DNA of 64,000 nt from Rachycentron canadum (GCA_038496675.1 CM076658.1:8847627-8911626), one strand, 5' to 3'. Counted from the first letter of the stretch, positions 1-14,739 are shown. A program made the numbers and translations. The notes: a model not told the origin generated them from the letters alone.

Positions 1-547
1 TGGACAAAATCAGCAACAAAAACTATTTCAAACATTTTAAAACAGTGACCTGGGTTTTAGGAATTTGCAGACCTTTTACAGCCCAAACAGTTGTTCGGAA
101 ATTAATTGACGGTTAGTTGCAGCCCTACAGTTGATGTCTGTCGTTATTACATAGCTTATAAAATTTTCACCCTCGGAGGACAGATAGAGGAACCTTTTCC
201 TAATGAGTTGCTGTGAATTGCTTTCCTTATCCTCAGAGACTAAACCTAATGGTGCATTCAGGCAGCCCCTTATTAATTAATAAAGAAATTCAAAAGTTAA
301 TGTACAGCAAGTTTCTCGCTCACAGTCGTTTAAGTGTTAAATGCCTTAGATAAACTAAAACTGAATTCTAAGGTATTTATTTCAAGGCATAATTAAAAAC
401 TGGCAAACAGCACTCCAAGTTAAAGATAAAAGATAAAACTTCATGTTGTGCCTAAGTAATTATAACAACGTCCATGTAATGATTAACAGCTGATAAAAGG
501 AACAAACTGAGGTGTTAATGCCTCACGTTCATGTCACACCTTAGTCA

Positions 548-583
548 TTTTTTATTTTATTTATTTATTTATTTATTTATTTA
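548..583. repeat. (TTTA)n microsatellite
   Basis: About eight near-perfect tetranucleotide copies, opening with T-rich sequence. Confidence 0.9.
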
Positions 584-1598
584 ATTGGTCTAATTCAGCT
601 GGTGTATTTTCCAGCGGCTTACAAGTAATTGTAACACACTCCCGGTAAATAAAATGTGGTCATGAAAGTTGCCATATTCTCTAACTTGATACAGAGCCTG
701 TGAATGCACCATCTAACAGTGCAATGGGTTTTGGAGAACTGAGGGCTGTGAATGATTCTCTTTGCTGGGGATACTTCAGGCTCGATTTGGTAGATTACAA
801 ACTGGCATATTGAATTCAGCCATTATAATTTCACCCTGAATTTTGTGAACAGCATAAATCTTGCCCTATTTTCATTTTTTTGTTGTGGTTGGTTTAGTTT
901 TGATTTCACTCAAACAAGATGTTCCTCTCTTTCACTGGTTGTCATTTTCAGTCTCATAGTCTTCATTCACTGATTTGCCATTCGGGCCACATTTTTACAG
1001 ATTAGATAATAAGACAAATCCCGTCTTCTTTATATTTGATTGCACAGTTATGAGCTGAGACTAATTACTCTGCAGTCATATGATGCTTAATGGGCCTGAA
1101 ATGTCCTCACACATTGTGAGTGATTAAACATTACACAGTGCCCACACAATGTTTTGTTCATCCATTTTGAGTAGGAGTTGCTGGAAAAGGACAACATCAT
1201 TAACAAAAAATGTTTTTGGCAAATTATTCTGTAGTCAAGTAGTGTGAGCATTGTACGTTGTAGGAGGAAGGAAATATTGGCTTTGAATATGTGAACTGCA
1301 CAAAGTGCAATGTAATATTTATGAATTTTGTCTTTGATAAGTAACAATAAAAGATCATACTTTTAATAATGTAATTGACAGTCAGTTCAATAATTTAAGA
1401 TGGTGATTTTAAAAGCAGGCAGAATCTGACTTGAGAAAAGGATTTTATTTTTTTAGTAGATTGCATTGTCCTCTGAGAACTATAAATACATCTGTCGCTG
1501 TCACTTAATGTCCTTTTTTATTTTATTTTTTTACATTTATAGGAAAGTGTTTGATATTTTGTATTTTCTGTCCTCAGATGCATATTTTTCATTTTGTA

Positions 1599-1602
<4 letters not shown>

Positions 1603-1655
<53 letters not shown>
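1603..1655. repeat. (TA)n microsatellite
   Basis: About 26 perfect TA units followed by GAGAGAGACACACACACACC. The IYIYIY peptide read across it is not coding. Confidence 0.95.
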
Positions 1656-1663
<8 letters not shown>

Positions 1664-2139
1664 CACACACACACCATTCAGTGTCCCAACTGGTATTTTA
1701 GTGGAGGAGAAAGAATAAGTGCAGGCACAGATGGGCAGTCAGGAGACAGAGTGATACTCATGGAGAACATCATGTTGATAGTGAGATAAAGGTCATGCCA
1801 TTGTTATTGTCATAATCTGTAATCTGGGGAATGGGAAACCATTAAACTGACAGTACATAATGTCGACGGACCCCTTTCTATGACCCCATGATCTAGAAAG
1901 CAAAAGAGGATTTGTGTCACTGTGAAGCAGAAGGTGCACAATGACCACTGATCAATATGTGTTAATGTTGTTTCTTTTGTACGTGATGTGGGTTTCTTTT
2001 TGGTATTATTGATGAGTTTCTCTACACCATATTGTTGTTGGAAGGAGTTATTTGAAATGCATTGATGTTTCTCTGTGTTGTCATGATTTTTGGCCTCACT
2101 AGCAGTGTGGCTCAAAGGGTGGCGATATTGGTCTGCCAG

Positions 2140-2400
2140 GCGATCCACCACGTTGGTCCAGTTTGAAATATTTCAACAATTATTTCATGACATTTGATTG
2201 TCCCCTGACATTTTATCAAGCCAATGAAATATCTCAACATTTATGGGATGGATTGACACAAACGTTTGTACATTAATTGTTTCCAGACAATTAATCCTTA
2301 TGAATTTAGTTATTGTCGAACATTTCTTCTACCAGGTCAAAAATTTTATTTGTCTTATTGTTTAGTTTATGACTAAATATTCACAATATACACCATATAT
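2140..2400 (+). repeat. Decayed copy of a dispersed percomorph repeat (family A, forward)
   Basis: Starts GCGATCCACCACGTTGGTCC and contains the family's repeated phrase about 'atatctcaacaattat-tggatggatt' in degraded form, ending in GTTTATGACTAAATA. Related copies occur at 23935-24180 (forward), 40225-40690 and 59085-59410 (reverse). It looks like a non-autonomous element common in spiny-rayed fish. The family name is not certain to me. Confidence 0.6.
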
Positions 2401-3164
2401 TCCTTATAGAAATGTCCTTTAATGTTCTCTCTTTAGTCTCTCTGGTCTTTCTCCCTGACACTACAGTCATCCTCAAAGAAAAAGACTGAATGATGGCAGA
2501 ACAACTGAAATGAAACAACAGCAAAATGACAAGTCCCTTTTTAGAATATTTATGTGTAGTTGAAGTTTTGAGTGAAGTCAGAATCAGAGGTGTCACTTCA
2601 GAAGGATGAGTGCTCGACCTCAGCATACTTATTCTCTGTCTTCAACATCTTCAGATTTTGTGACCTGTAGCAATGCAACAAGCTCTCGTTGTGTATGCAA
2701 ATCACCTGAGATCTTTTTCATTGATATTCACTGAATGATAAAGTAGAATTAATATTATTTTGGATCTGTTGTTTTCACTTTGGCTTCTGCAGCAGCAGCA
2801 GCAGCAGCACAGCCCCCACTGAGGAGCAAACTCTGTTTTCCCTCGCAGCAAAAGAAAAAATGAGGGAGGAAATGAATCTCACAGAGCAGTGACATAATAT
2901 GTGGTAAAAGCCCTACAACCCGTCAGCACAGTAGAGTGTTTAGGTTTGATATTTAATTACCATTGTTTTTGTTTGTGTCAGTGTCACACTTGTCTGGTAA
3001 TTTGTTAATTAATCAGAATTATTAATATGATTAGAAGAATCTAGATTCTTGCGTTAGTTTTGTTCATGTGCTGCGTAAAATAAAAACAGTGCATTCTTTA
3101 AATAAAAGATGTTTTCCTCATACTTTGAAATGATTCACATTTTAGAAAATGCTGTTCAACCCCA

Positions 3165-3245
3165 CATCCCTAATTCCCATCAGCCTCAGCTATACTTTAT
3201 GTTTATGTTGCCTTGCTAACATACCAAACACCACTGCTTAACACC
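3165..3245 (+). repeat. Fragment of dispersed repeat family A
   Basis: TTCCCATCAGCCTCAGCTAT followed by an ACTTTATGTTTA-type segment and a degraded gcTAACAT phrase. These match the interior of the family A element seen elsewhere in the window. Short and decayed. Confidence 0.4.
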
Positions 3246-6200
3246 AGCAACAGTTTCATTGTGAGCTGACGAACAGCCTCTTCGTGCTGCTACTGTGGCT
3301 GCAGACGCTTAGTTTTCCAAAAAAAATACAGTTGATATTCAGACATGAGCGCCTGTCTCTTTTGCCTGTAATATTATATCTCAGGTTTTCTATGACTTTG
3401 TTTTCTTCTTCTTATCAGTAGTTTAGGGTTTCAGTTGTCTGTCCTGAGAATCTTTTGTTCTTTTAGTTTGTCCATACTCTCCCCTCATCCTTCATCTCCA
3501 TCATCACCTCCCTCCTCCGCCACCCAGCTTGAGTGTTCCTAATTCATGGCCAACAACTGAACCAACAGTCTGTTGGCTCCAGTGTCCCTGTGTCACCACT
3601 GGGCACCCGGCCTAATCCTTCTCTGGGACACTGAGGGGGAGACTGTGATGGGAAAGGAAGGAGGAAGAGGGAGGGAGGAAACTAGGAGCAGGCAGAGCTG
3701 GTGAAAGTACAGTGGTACAGTATCTCAGCATTGCACTCAGTCTGTCCACAAAGCCACAGCTGTGGGTTTTGTAATCTGTGGATGGTGCAGGATGATGTCA
3801 AGGCCTGAAATGGCATGAGAGGCGACCAGAAGCAAAGTTATTCAAGAATTTGAAAAATGATGATGAAGGAAACATAAGATGTGGGAGTTTGCAGAGATAT
3901 TATTTTAAAAACAGAAGGAATTGCAGCAGACTGTGAAGCTTTATCTCTAAAACAGGCAATCTTTCTTAATTCATGGAATGATACAGCAGGTATAAGATTT
4001 CTTTAAACCTCCTGCGGTCTGCAGAGAGATTACTTTGGAGATTGTAAATTTGATCCTCCCCTCCCACAGAAGAACATGACTAGAAATTCACAAACAGACT
4101 GAGGACTGCTCGTTAAATGCTAAACAAGGGTCAATGGCTCCCTCACACTATCCTCCAGTGTGTGTATGGAGTTCATATTACACAGCAGAAAATTGGCACT
4201 TTCAGAGTGAGGGGTCAGTATTTCCTAGGGGGGGCCGCAAAATGTATATAGAGGAAACACTGGGGGTGAAACCTGACACCTCTCAGCAGGAGAGTGTAAA
4301 ATCTGGACAAAAGTTCAGGACCTTAAGTGCCTCTCTGCACACACACAGGCACGTGCGCACACTCAGAATACATAAACATGTAATCAAAGAAAATCAGAAC
4401 TAATTAACTGATACCAAAACTGTTTCACCCAAAATGCTAAATTTAATCTATCTGTGTTGATCTGATGATGTGTGTGGTAACATGGTTTGTAAAAATGCAT
4501 CGGTCTCTTCACAGCAGACACATCATCACACCTTTGTCTAATGCACACACAGTGAGTTAGGCGTACTGATTTTGTCAGCGGCTACAAGCCTGACAAAGGG
4601 CACTGAGCTGCTGTGATAAATGATGATAGGAGTCAAATTTTTTTTTTTTTTTGGGGAAAAGGCTTCTCTCAGCTTAATTACAGGCCTCTGCATCTCCTCA
4701 CCAAACCATGTTACCTGTGTGTGGCTCCATCTTCTCCTAAAGACCAAACCTTGTGCTTAATATAACTAGATGAAAGTGTAAAAAAACTGTGAAGCTGACA
4801 GAGTAAATCCTCAGTTGTTTTTGCTAAAGACTTACCACTGCCTTCTCATTAAAATGCATTAATTAGTTAATAAGCGTACTCCTATAATTGAAAGGAGTGG
4901 AAAAATCCTGTGGCTAAGTGGCTTGGTGATGTTTGGAATAGGCTGCTTTGTTTGATTAGGTCACTATCAGTGTTGGATCAACATGGGCCCACACCTAGAA
5001 AATAATCAGCAGTTCAATCAGAAATGAAATCATTTATTTAATTACCAAAAAAAAATAGTATTAATAGATTAAGTCATCCCACTTGTATCATAGAAGCATA
5101 ACGGTTGTGATATGGAGGGTAGGCCAGAGCTCATGCATCTCATCAGAGTTTCTGTTACTCATGAAAAGAGATAAGTTGTTGTTGGTGAGTTTGTTCCATG
5201 ATGTTGTTTGCAGTTGAGGCTTTCGGCAGGCCCTTCATGCTCTAATTAATTTAATTAAGTGGACATTTTCCCCTTTGGCTGTACTGATGCACAAAACGGC
5301 AGTATGCAGACAAACATTGAGTTATCTCACTCAGAGCACAAGGGCTTTGCTTATCTGTATTTCACAGAAAGATCCACGTTCCAAGTTCATCTTAGAGTAT
5401 CACAGCCCACGTCTCCCATCATTCCTGTGGATGCTCAGAAAGCCATCACTGTTTGAGTAAATATTATGATTTACATTTGTTGAGTGTTTTCTCTAATAAG
5501 CAAATGAATGAATCATTTCATACTGCTCACATTTTGTGATGGGCACATACGCTGGCTTTCTTGATTTCAATGTCAAATTTCATTTCCCTTAGAAAATTAC
5601 AATTACTTTTGATTTTAAAAAATGTCTATTTTTTTTTTTTTTTAAAAAAAGCATTTTTCCCCAATAATTTGGTATACTCAGTTGCCCTTGGACTATTAAC
5701 CCTAATGTTTGTCAGCAATTAAGTTCACTAACCTGTGTGTCACCTCAGTTTCAGGAGTTGATGTCTCACATTCACATCATTCCTCTATTGGTATTTTAAG
5801 TTAAATAACTTTGATAAACCAGAGTCATTGTCTTCTGTAATGGGAGCCGGTAGTTTGTGAAAGGATGATTTCCAAAGTAAAGACCATATTTTTTATTTCA
5901 GTGTCTCAGGCAGTTATTTAATCAAGATTTTGTGTCTTCTGCTTTTTACTTCATTACTAGGTTGTGGATGAAGTGTGTTGACCATTAATCAGGTCAACAC
6001 CGAAATACTATCCAGCCTCAACCATGAACTACATGCCACCTTTAACATCATTTTCAGATAAACAAATAAAGACGGGTCTTTGTGGTGCCATAGAGCTTCT
6101 GTGTAAGTGTGATGTTTGTAGCCAAATGAACACAGAAGTATATTTTAACTGCAGTGTAAACAGTTGAGTCTTTTGTGTAACAGAAGATAAACCTTGAAGA

Positions 6201-7051
6201 GGTCTAGTGACACGATGAGCTTGAGTGATCTGAAATTGTATCTATGTGATGGTCCAGCTGTTGGTGGACCATCAGTCCACCACAGGATCTGATCTAGCAT
6301 TGGATGCAGCCACTGGATGGAAAGTAGTTTATCTAAAATTAAAAGTATTGCTATGGCAATCACTTGAGAGCAAGCTCATCGTAGATTCATGGCAGAGACA
6401 ATTAGGGATGTGTTTCTAGATACTTTTCCACAAAACGTGAAGAGATGGTGGCAGTTAAGGGAAATACCCACACTACACACACAGAAAAAGAAAGCGACAG
6501 CTCTCCTTTGTGTATCAATAGTCTATGCATTTGCTAGAACATGCACCATGAGAGGGATTACACAGATGGAATTTAACTCTTGAAAACCTGCTGCCACAAT
6601 GCAGGAGCTAAACACTGTTGACAGAATTGCACAATGAGCAAGACAAGACACAACAAAGAACATCTTAGTGATGGTAACTGCATATCTAACTCAGAGATAT
6701 ATGACAGCAAGCTTGGAACTTCTGAGTCCTTTGCACACAACCAGGTCATATCATTGGATATAGTCATGTTTTCTTATCTGTTTCTGCTTTAGTTTTTTTT
6801 TACTGCCCGAAAAGCCTTTAAAGTCATGGCTCCATTACTCAAACTAGACTTCTTGGATCATCTTTCTTTGTCTCACAAGTACCTGAAGCAACACACCCCC
6901 ACCAGTGCAGCCCCTTGCATTTGTTTAACTCTCTGGAGCTGCATTATTTTTTTTCCTAATACGCAACTATGCAACAACTCATTTACAAACCCCCCCAGCT
7001 GTTATATTGTCATATTTTATTTTTTCTCAAATTGCTTTGCAACTGATTATC

Positions 7052-7141
<90 letters not shown>

Positions 7142-7175
7142 ATATATCTGTGTATATATATATCTATATATATAT
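7052..7175. repeat. Compound (GT)n(TA)n(GT)n(TA)n microsatellite
   Basis: About 24 GT units, then TA, GT and interrupted TA tracts. Alternating purine-pyrimidine over about 120 bp could form Z-DNA or cruciforms. The long VCVCV/YIYIY reading frames here are artefacts. Confidence 0.95.
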
Positions 7176-7589
7176 GGATTTTTTATCTTGATTGTCTATC
7201 TTGATATCACAGCATAGATACATAAATAGAAAGAAACAGAAACAAGCAAAAAGTCATGTGACACCCTCAAAATCAGTCACACCAACCAACCATCTGGATG
7301 TCAGTCTGGCTGATCATGTCTGATAATTCAGTGCTCATGAAATCTGCATGAGGACAGATTAATGCTCTGGAAACAACAGTTCAACTTTGATATTTCTGCT
7401 CTAAATATTAAATATTTTAAGGCAGATTATGGAGTGAAATCACCAGTTCATGTAATTTTTAAGATGCCAGCTGTAAAGATACTATATTTTCAGTTATTTG
7501 TCTTTAAATGCGCTGCTGTTGCGTGCATGGGAGGTGAGTCAGTTACTGAATTGAGCAATATGATAGGCCTCCTCTAATCCATTTGCACC

Positions 7590-7638
7590 CTCTCTCTCTC
7601 TCGCTCGCTCTCACTCTCGCTCTCGCTCTCGCTCTCTC
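7590..7638. repeat. (CT)n / CTCTCG pyrimidine tract
   Basis: Imperfect CT repeat interrupted by regular CG dinucleotides (TCTCGC units). Confidence 0.85.
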
Positions 7639-7783
7639 ATATTCTGGCACGCACACACATACATGGCTGCAGCCGAAGGAAATCCTGCTTTATTTATGAG
7701 ACGTATAGCTCAGAGTGCCACAGGGTTCTCCTGAGAATTCAAGATTGCACACATACACAGTATTTTGCCTGTGGAGTCTTTCT

Positions 7784-7790
<7 letters not shown>

Positions 7791-7815
<25 letters not shown>
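7791..7815. repeat. (CA)n microsatellite
   Basis: Twelve CA units. Confidence 0.9.
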
Positions 7816-8416
7816 GTCATATACACTTGCTGCAGGACATCTGTTTACCCTGTCTGCTGTTTTGGCGGGGCAGATCCATAGTTGTTGAGTGTGACCTCTG
7901 CCTTCCTCAGTGGTGCGTGGAGAGCTGCTGGCAAATGCTCCCTCAGTGCGGTGCTTTGCTGCTGTTTTATGTGGCAGCGGTTCAGTGGAAGAGGGTGATA
8001 TCATCTGCATGTCAAAGGAGCAGAAATGCCATCCTGTGCTCAGGTCACACTAAATCACTGGCAGCATTCAAGTGTATCATAAAATGTCAACCTATGGCAT
8101 GCTATGGTGCAGAAAACCTTAATGGTTACAGGAGAACTCGAGAGTGAGAGGAAGTATTTTAAATGCCCTGAACAACATGGACAGCACAGCATATGCAAAT
8201 TTTCTCAGTTGAAAGGTGAAAAAAAAGGTTGCCTAAATGATTTAGAGGTGTCTTGGAAGTTTATTCCTCTGTCCATATTAGGGAGCATTTAGCCAGGTGT
8301 TGCGTGCCTTGTGTTGACTTCTGGTATTTAACACTAGAGGCTAAATTAAGCAGCTCAACAAATACCCACCATGTGCCAACAGAAACAGAGACTTTTCAGT
8401 TTACACGTTGGATCTT

Positions 8417-8470
8417 AAAGTGCTATAATCAATATTAATACAATAACAGTGTATCAAATGACAGCGTGGA
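8417..8470 (+). repeat. Fragment of a second dispersed fish repeat (family B)
   Basis: Carries AAGTGCTATAATCAATATT, nearly the same phrase that opens the longer element at 26425. The shared phrase in two unrelated places marks a dispersed repeat. Only the start is recognisable here. Confidence 0.4.
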
Positions 8471-11400
8471 AACGATATGAAACCTACGTTTAGTGTTTTT
8501 AAAACAGCAAAACAAAAAACTCTGGTTTAAATTGGTGTTTATTCTAATTATTAAAAGCAGGGAAGGATCTTGTTAAAGAAATACATAAACTGTGACTTAA
8601 AAAATTAAATTTTCAGCACAAACTGTAAACTTAAACACTGTGTGAAATACTCTCACTCTCACATTGTTGCCAAAGCAGAGCTCAGGAGGTCAAATAGAAA
8701 CTCCAGACTGTGAATGCGCCCAGCCAAGAAATAGTCAGGTACATATTTTATGGGTCAAACAAATGAGATAAAACATTTTAAGCAGGGATCCTTAGAGGTG
8801 CTATTTGGCAGATTTGCTACCTTTGTACACAACTGGGCTATCTGTTTCCTGTTTCAATTGGCAGTGTCATTACAGAGGTCAATGTCTTCTCCAGAGATTT
8901 GACAAAGCCAGTTCTGACACAGTGAATGAGTGAGAGCAGATTTCATGCAGTGCCTGTCAGCTGCAGTTCAATCATGGCTCCCAGTAACTAACATGTAAAA
9001 GAAATATAGCTTTTACATATGCCATTTCCATTTTCAACACACTGCTCCGGTCCCAGCTCACCAGAGCAGCGACGTCAGCACAAGGTTATCTAACATAGAC
9101 AAACAAACATATGCAAGAAAGTCAAGCAGGATACTGGTAATAAAGATCTGCTCATGCCCCTTGGAGAGAGTTCCCATGTGTCTCGGAAAACCTGGATAAA
9201 TTTAGATTGTTTCTTCAGCCAGTTATGGAAAATAACAGGCATTCATGGAAAATAAACAACATGGATAGATTTTCCAGAGGATGTTTTCTCTTTCCTGGAA
9301 AATATTTGATGAATTCTCACCTTTTCCATTTGCTGATGGAAAGACTTTCATTGTGACAGTCAGCAACTTTCAGCCAGTTTAACACTTAAATTTGCTGATT
9401 TTTTTTTTTTTTAAGTCAGATTTGCTCACAGTTTGAATTCTATTTTAATCAATCAAAAATTTAAGATTTAAGTCATTTTTATAAAATGAAATACTGTGGC
9501 TGTGGACTGTTGGTAGTGATAACATGATATTGGGCTAACAGTGGGCACTTTTCTCTATGCAAACCAGCAATTCATTAATCTACAGGACAGCTGACAGATT
9601 CATGTTTTTTGGTCACTTGTAAGTTGTTTTTCTCACTCTGTTCCTTCTATAATCACTATTATCCCTCATTTTGTCCACTTTCTACACACTTAAGCTCTTT
9701 TTTTTTCTTTTTTTTTAAACACATCTTTCTTGCTATCTCTCCTCTCTCAAACTGAAGTTCGCAGATTTAATATCCATGTAGCTTTCTCCCTTTTGGTTCC
9801 TCTATATACATATATATAAAGCAAATAATACACATTTTATCCGCAGTTCAAGACCTTAGTGTAAATTTATTATCACTTGACATTCGCCCTAGAGTCTTTT
9901 GGCTGATGTAATGGTGCTGGACCGATTTCCAGGACAGCTTTTGTGTCAGCTCTCCACAGGTGTTTGAGAAAGCTGGACCTAAAAAAGAATTATTGTTTGT
10001 CCTTAGAGTTGGGATAAGGATTTGTGGCTGTGGCATATCTGGATTGGAAATGATTTACACAATTCAGTCTGTATAATCCACTTTAGCCTTTTTTTCTTGT
10101 TTGTAGCACTGACTCTGCCTGTCCATTCAACGACTGGCCTGAGTAAATTATCCACACCTACACAGGCCTGAGGACGAGTGAAGGCGTTCAACAGGTCTGC
10201 ATTGTGTTGCACCAGTTTTTCAGCATTGCTCCAACTAGATAGGTCTGTTATCTTTCTTGCGAGCCTCAAGGTAGCATCTGATCAAAGGGAATAATTCAGG
10301 TCCATAGCTGAGAGAGGAGCAGAAGGTACAAAGAGATGGTAAATCTCAAGCTGGGGTAGAGTCAGCAGTGCTTTGTGTTACGCATAGAAGAGGTGAGGGG
10401 GGTGGGAGAGTTTTGGAAGGACTGTTTCTTTACTGTGCTATCGCATCAGCTTATCGTACATAATACTCTTTCACAAGTTATTTGCCGTGTAGGTAGTTAT
10501 AAAATGCAGTTGGCAGCTCAGTGGGTGTTTGTTAACTTATATCTTCATACAGCATAGGGTCAACAAAGGTGCTACTGCCTGCATACTCATCACAAATGAA
10601 GCACACGGTGAAATAACTAGAAGATGCTAATTGTGCGCACATCACACTCATGCACATTGTAGATGCAGCTTTTTAGTTTCCCTCCCATGTTACCTCATTA
10701 AGATTAAGTCTCTGCCTGACATTTATTGCTTGCAGGGATCCTCACAGTATGTTAACGTGTATTATTACTCCATCTGCAGAGTTGGATGTTTGAGAGTGAA
10801 ATCCCTAAGTCCCTTCCTCAAGCAGAGATTTTTTTCCACTAATGCTTTGTTTTCCTTATTTCAGTGTGCGTTATGATCCATGCATATACTCGTTCCCAAA
10901 GAAAGATCCACATTGAGGTTTGTGGATTGTACTACGTAACCAGGGCATTGTTTCTGGAAAGAGACATTGGTGTTGATTTTTTTTCAAATCAATTTTTTTT
11001 TTTTTTTTTTTCAAACAATGTTTCCCAATTACATCCTCTGTATTATGGTGGGAGAGGAAATCTCAAAAAATGGGCAAACAGAGCCAAAACTTGTCAATGT
11101 GTATTTGTGTTGTTTGGGCGAACTGAACCCAAACCATGATCAGTTTCACTGTATGAACAGTTCCTTTCAGCTTCTACTGACATGCAGGAGCCATCAGTTG
11201 GGATAGGAGCTGTCAGGGCTGTGAAGAGAAAGCTGGTGTTGGGAGGCTGGTACGAGTGGGGTGGTTTAAAAGTAAAGACACACCAACAAACGCTGTCTCT
11301 GCATCCCTGGGTGGGAGTTGTAAATAGCGCACCGTTTCATGAACTCAAGCAAAACAGTGTTAAGTGGCTCACAGATTTACTCGTGTGTTGAAGTGAATGT

Positions 11401-12509
11401 GGCCTAGATTGTGTTGCATGGAGAGAATTTAGACTTTATTTGAAGTCCTGTACTGAAGTGTTGGGTCTGCAGTACAAACATTACTTTGAGAGGAACACTT
11501 TAGGAAAGAGCACAGGTAATGTATTTTTAGTACTGCAGTGGACTGGAGATGAAATGTTTGCAGGAGAGGAAGCTGTAGCTAACAGAAAAACGGCCATCTG
11601 ATAATCTCAGCTCAACACGTAGAGTGTGTTAACAAGTTATTGAGTACGACCTTGAAGTTGTTTACTGTGCTTTCTACTCCTAACAAAAAGGACTGTAATG
11701 TTTTAGAAGCTTGTTGCATTGTAAACCGAAGATATTGTTCTGCAGCTGAGAACTAAGAAAAATATCTAAGTGCTGCCAGCAGTCAACCAGCTACTAACAG
11801 TTAAATAACTTATTTATTCTCTTATTCAATGTGCAAAAGCCAGTCCATTGTTTAAAAATGGATGAGAGGCAGTTCTCACAGCAGCCCTACTAACTTTGAG
11901 AAATAAAGTAAGACACAAATATATATTGTTTAAATTTCCTATGAGTTAAATCAGTGCTGGTGAAGGTGAAATGTTGGATTTGATTGACAGATTTCTCTCT
12001 TCTCACTCGGTGTGAGAATGGTGTCTTCCTTTGTACAATTGTTATAAAAGATGAACCATTTATATTTGATGTGTTCAAGAGGCTTAAAGTCTTAAAGTAT
12101 GAGAAAGAGAGACTAAGAATCTAACGAAGGCTTCCCTACCAACCTTTGTTATTACCTGGAGCCAAGAAACAGTTTGGCCATAAAAAGTGTTGAAAAGTAT
12201 TCATTGTGTCTCTACATTATCACTGCGGCGTCCTCTGCTACATGGATCCCATTTCAAAGATGCATAATTAGCACATTGTTTATTTATATTGCAACAAATT
12301 ATCTTTTAATTTCATATAATTCAGTCTCCTCTGGACAAGCAAAGGAAATAAATAAGAAATTATTTTGAGACAATAATTGAATTTCACGACCACCAGAGCT
12401 TTACTCAGATTCATCAAGAAGTGGTTTGGACAGCTGTATAGAGGCACCTTTTGCATCTTCTTAAAATTATTATATTTTTTTCCCCAAATTAAACATTTAA
12501 AAAAAAAAT

Positions 12510-12523
12510 GTTACCATGGAAAC
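12510..12523. promoter_or_regulatory. Candidate RFX X-box
   Basis: GTTACCATGGAAAC is a near-palindromic match to the X-box consensus GTTNCCATGGNAAC bound by RFX factors, which act on ciliary and neural enhancers. It lies in otherwise AT-rich DNA about 7.7 kb upstream of the nck2 start codon. Sequence match only. Confidence 0.4.
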
Positions 12524-13525
12524 TTGAAAATATTACTTATGAGCTGGACTCATTACTCTTTACTTGCCAGACTCATTGTCATTAGTTCACGTTGAGCCTG
12601 CAGCGCCACACACATTTATGTCCAGTGTATCTTCTTACTGCTGAGTGCTCCTCTCAGATTAGCTCCGTATTGTTAATTGACTTTATCGAGAAAAGATGAT
12701 ATAAAGAGGTTGTTTGTCTCAGATCATTTTGTCTATTTGATTCCACAAGCTGCTCAGATTCAATAAAGTGAAGTTTCCAAGCCAATAACACACAGCAGTG
12801 TGGAAATGTGTCTCGCCTCTAGTCTCAATATTTGACAGAGCATTGCTTGTTCTCTGCCTGTTAACTGTTGTGTTTCTCTCTGTATTTAACGGCACATTTT
12901 CAAGTTTGGTGAGAGAGAAAACAGATAATTCTGAAATGTTCGCCCACACAGGTTTAGGTTGTTTTTGTAAAAGTCTCTGTTCACACTTAAACAACCCAAC
13001 AACAGAAATGGTTACATTTCTTGTCTGTCCTATTTAGGCTGGCAACAAATATCACAGCTGTGCGTCACAGCTGTTGCATATGAAACTGATGAAAACAGAT
13101 TGTGGTTGGCTCATTGATACGACCTGTTAATGAAATATTTCCTGGATTGTTATTTTGAGATGTCGGTCAAATCATTATATTAAGATCATAAAGATGTCGA
13201 ACAAAATCAGCAGAGATGCAGTTTAACAATTTAAATTCTCAACACTACAGCCAGTTGTTTGTTTTTGAAGCTTTTATCATCTTCAGGCCTTTTTGATAGT
13301 CCTGTTGTCATGTGATTTAAAAATCTACACATACGTTTTTGATAACAAACCTTTAAAATAACAAACCAGAATAAACCATCATGGTTCATATAAATAAAGT
13401 TGGATGAGAACATGCAAACTGTGATCAGCCAGTAATCAATGATTAACTTTACATTACGCTACCTAGCAAACTTACTTCATCCTTTTTCTCGCTCAAACAC
13501 TCGCTTCTTCCTCACCCCTGCATTA

Positions 13526-13528
<3 letters not shown>

Positions 13529-13558
<30 letters not shown>
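13529..13558. repeat. (CA)n microsatellite
   Basis: About 15 CA units. Confidence 0.92.
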
Positions 13559-13559
<1 letters not shown>

Positions 13560-14739
13560 CTGATGTTTTTTCCTATTTTTGAGAACAGTTTTAAAAACCT
13601 CTGTTTTCGGGAATTAAAAACAAAAACAAACTCGTGACACAAGCTCAGAGAGAAGGCCCTTGAAGACGTGCTTTATGATGAGAGAGTGGAAAAATACATT
13701 TAAAGTGTGTACAGTGTTGTACAGTTCATTCAAAAACAATAGAATAGCTTATAGCCACTGCGATATCTCTGTTGTTTGACCTGGGAGTGACTCATTTCTT
13801 ACACACTTTATTTCTCTCTCTTTCTTGCGCTGCGTAAAAAAAACAAACACACCATCACCTCAGGTTTTTTCTGTCTCCTTCAGTCGAAGGAAAATGCACA
13901 GTATTGTACATCAAAGCTGTGCTCACTACATTTGCCCTGCTGTGCTTTGCGCTGCTTGTCTTCTGTTGTTCTGCCAGGGGACACATTTACCAGACTGTCA
14001 CATACAGAGTTAAAAAATAGAGATAGTCCTTTCCATTTTAGTCATGAACATGAGCTGCAAAAGAGGTTAAAACAGACAGGAGGAAAACTATGCTAATATG
14101 TAAAGGCCTGCAGCAGAGAGAGGTTGTACAGAGGATTGGGTTATAAAATGTAGAGAGAAAGAGCAGCTCAGAGGAGACATCTCATCATGTGTTTAGAGAA
14201 CAAGGAGGTGTGTGAAGTGAACAAGCGTCACACTGTTTTGGAAGGAGGTAAACCAGGCATAGAGTCACCCATGGGAGGGAGAAAATAAGGAATATACTAA
14301 GAACTCAATACAGGAGGGACTGTGTTATTTATCACCTTTCATTGCATTCATCATTATGATGGAATAATAATATCAAATTAACATGATGCACTACTCTGTG
14401 CCTGCATTAAGCAGACACTAATTAAAACACTCATAATGTGATCTCCAACAAGTTAGGGACTGGAGTTTGATGCTTCAATTGAAAAAAACATCAACACCTA
14501 CCATCTGTCTGCACAGATAATGTGCGAGGCAGGGATTAAATAACAGTGGTGATGCACAGTCATACCCCACTGTACTGCCATCATTGTGCTGTCAGAATAG
14601 GGTGTTAAATGCACATTATCGTGTAATTTTAACATTCAATGCATACAAGATGTTGATGGCACCTTTTTAAAAATGGTATAATCATCACACCAAGGAGACG
14701 CTCACTCTCTGTCTCTCTTTTTCTAGTCCTTTTCTCTTT

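Noticed and set aside
7191..7789. Long VCVCV/YIYIY open frames around 7.0-8.0 kb
   Set aside because: They come from (GT)n, (TA)n and (CA)n microsatellites, not from genes. Coordinates are given as the two frame edges near 7191 and 7789.
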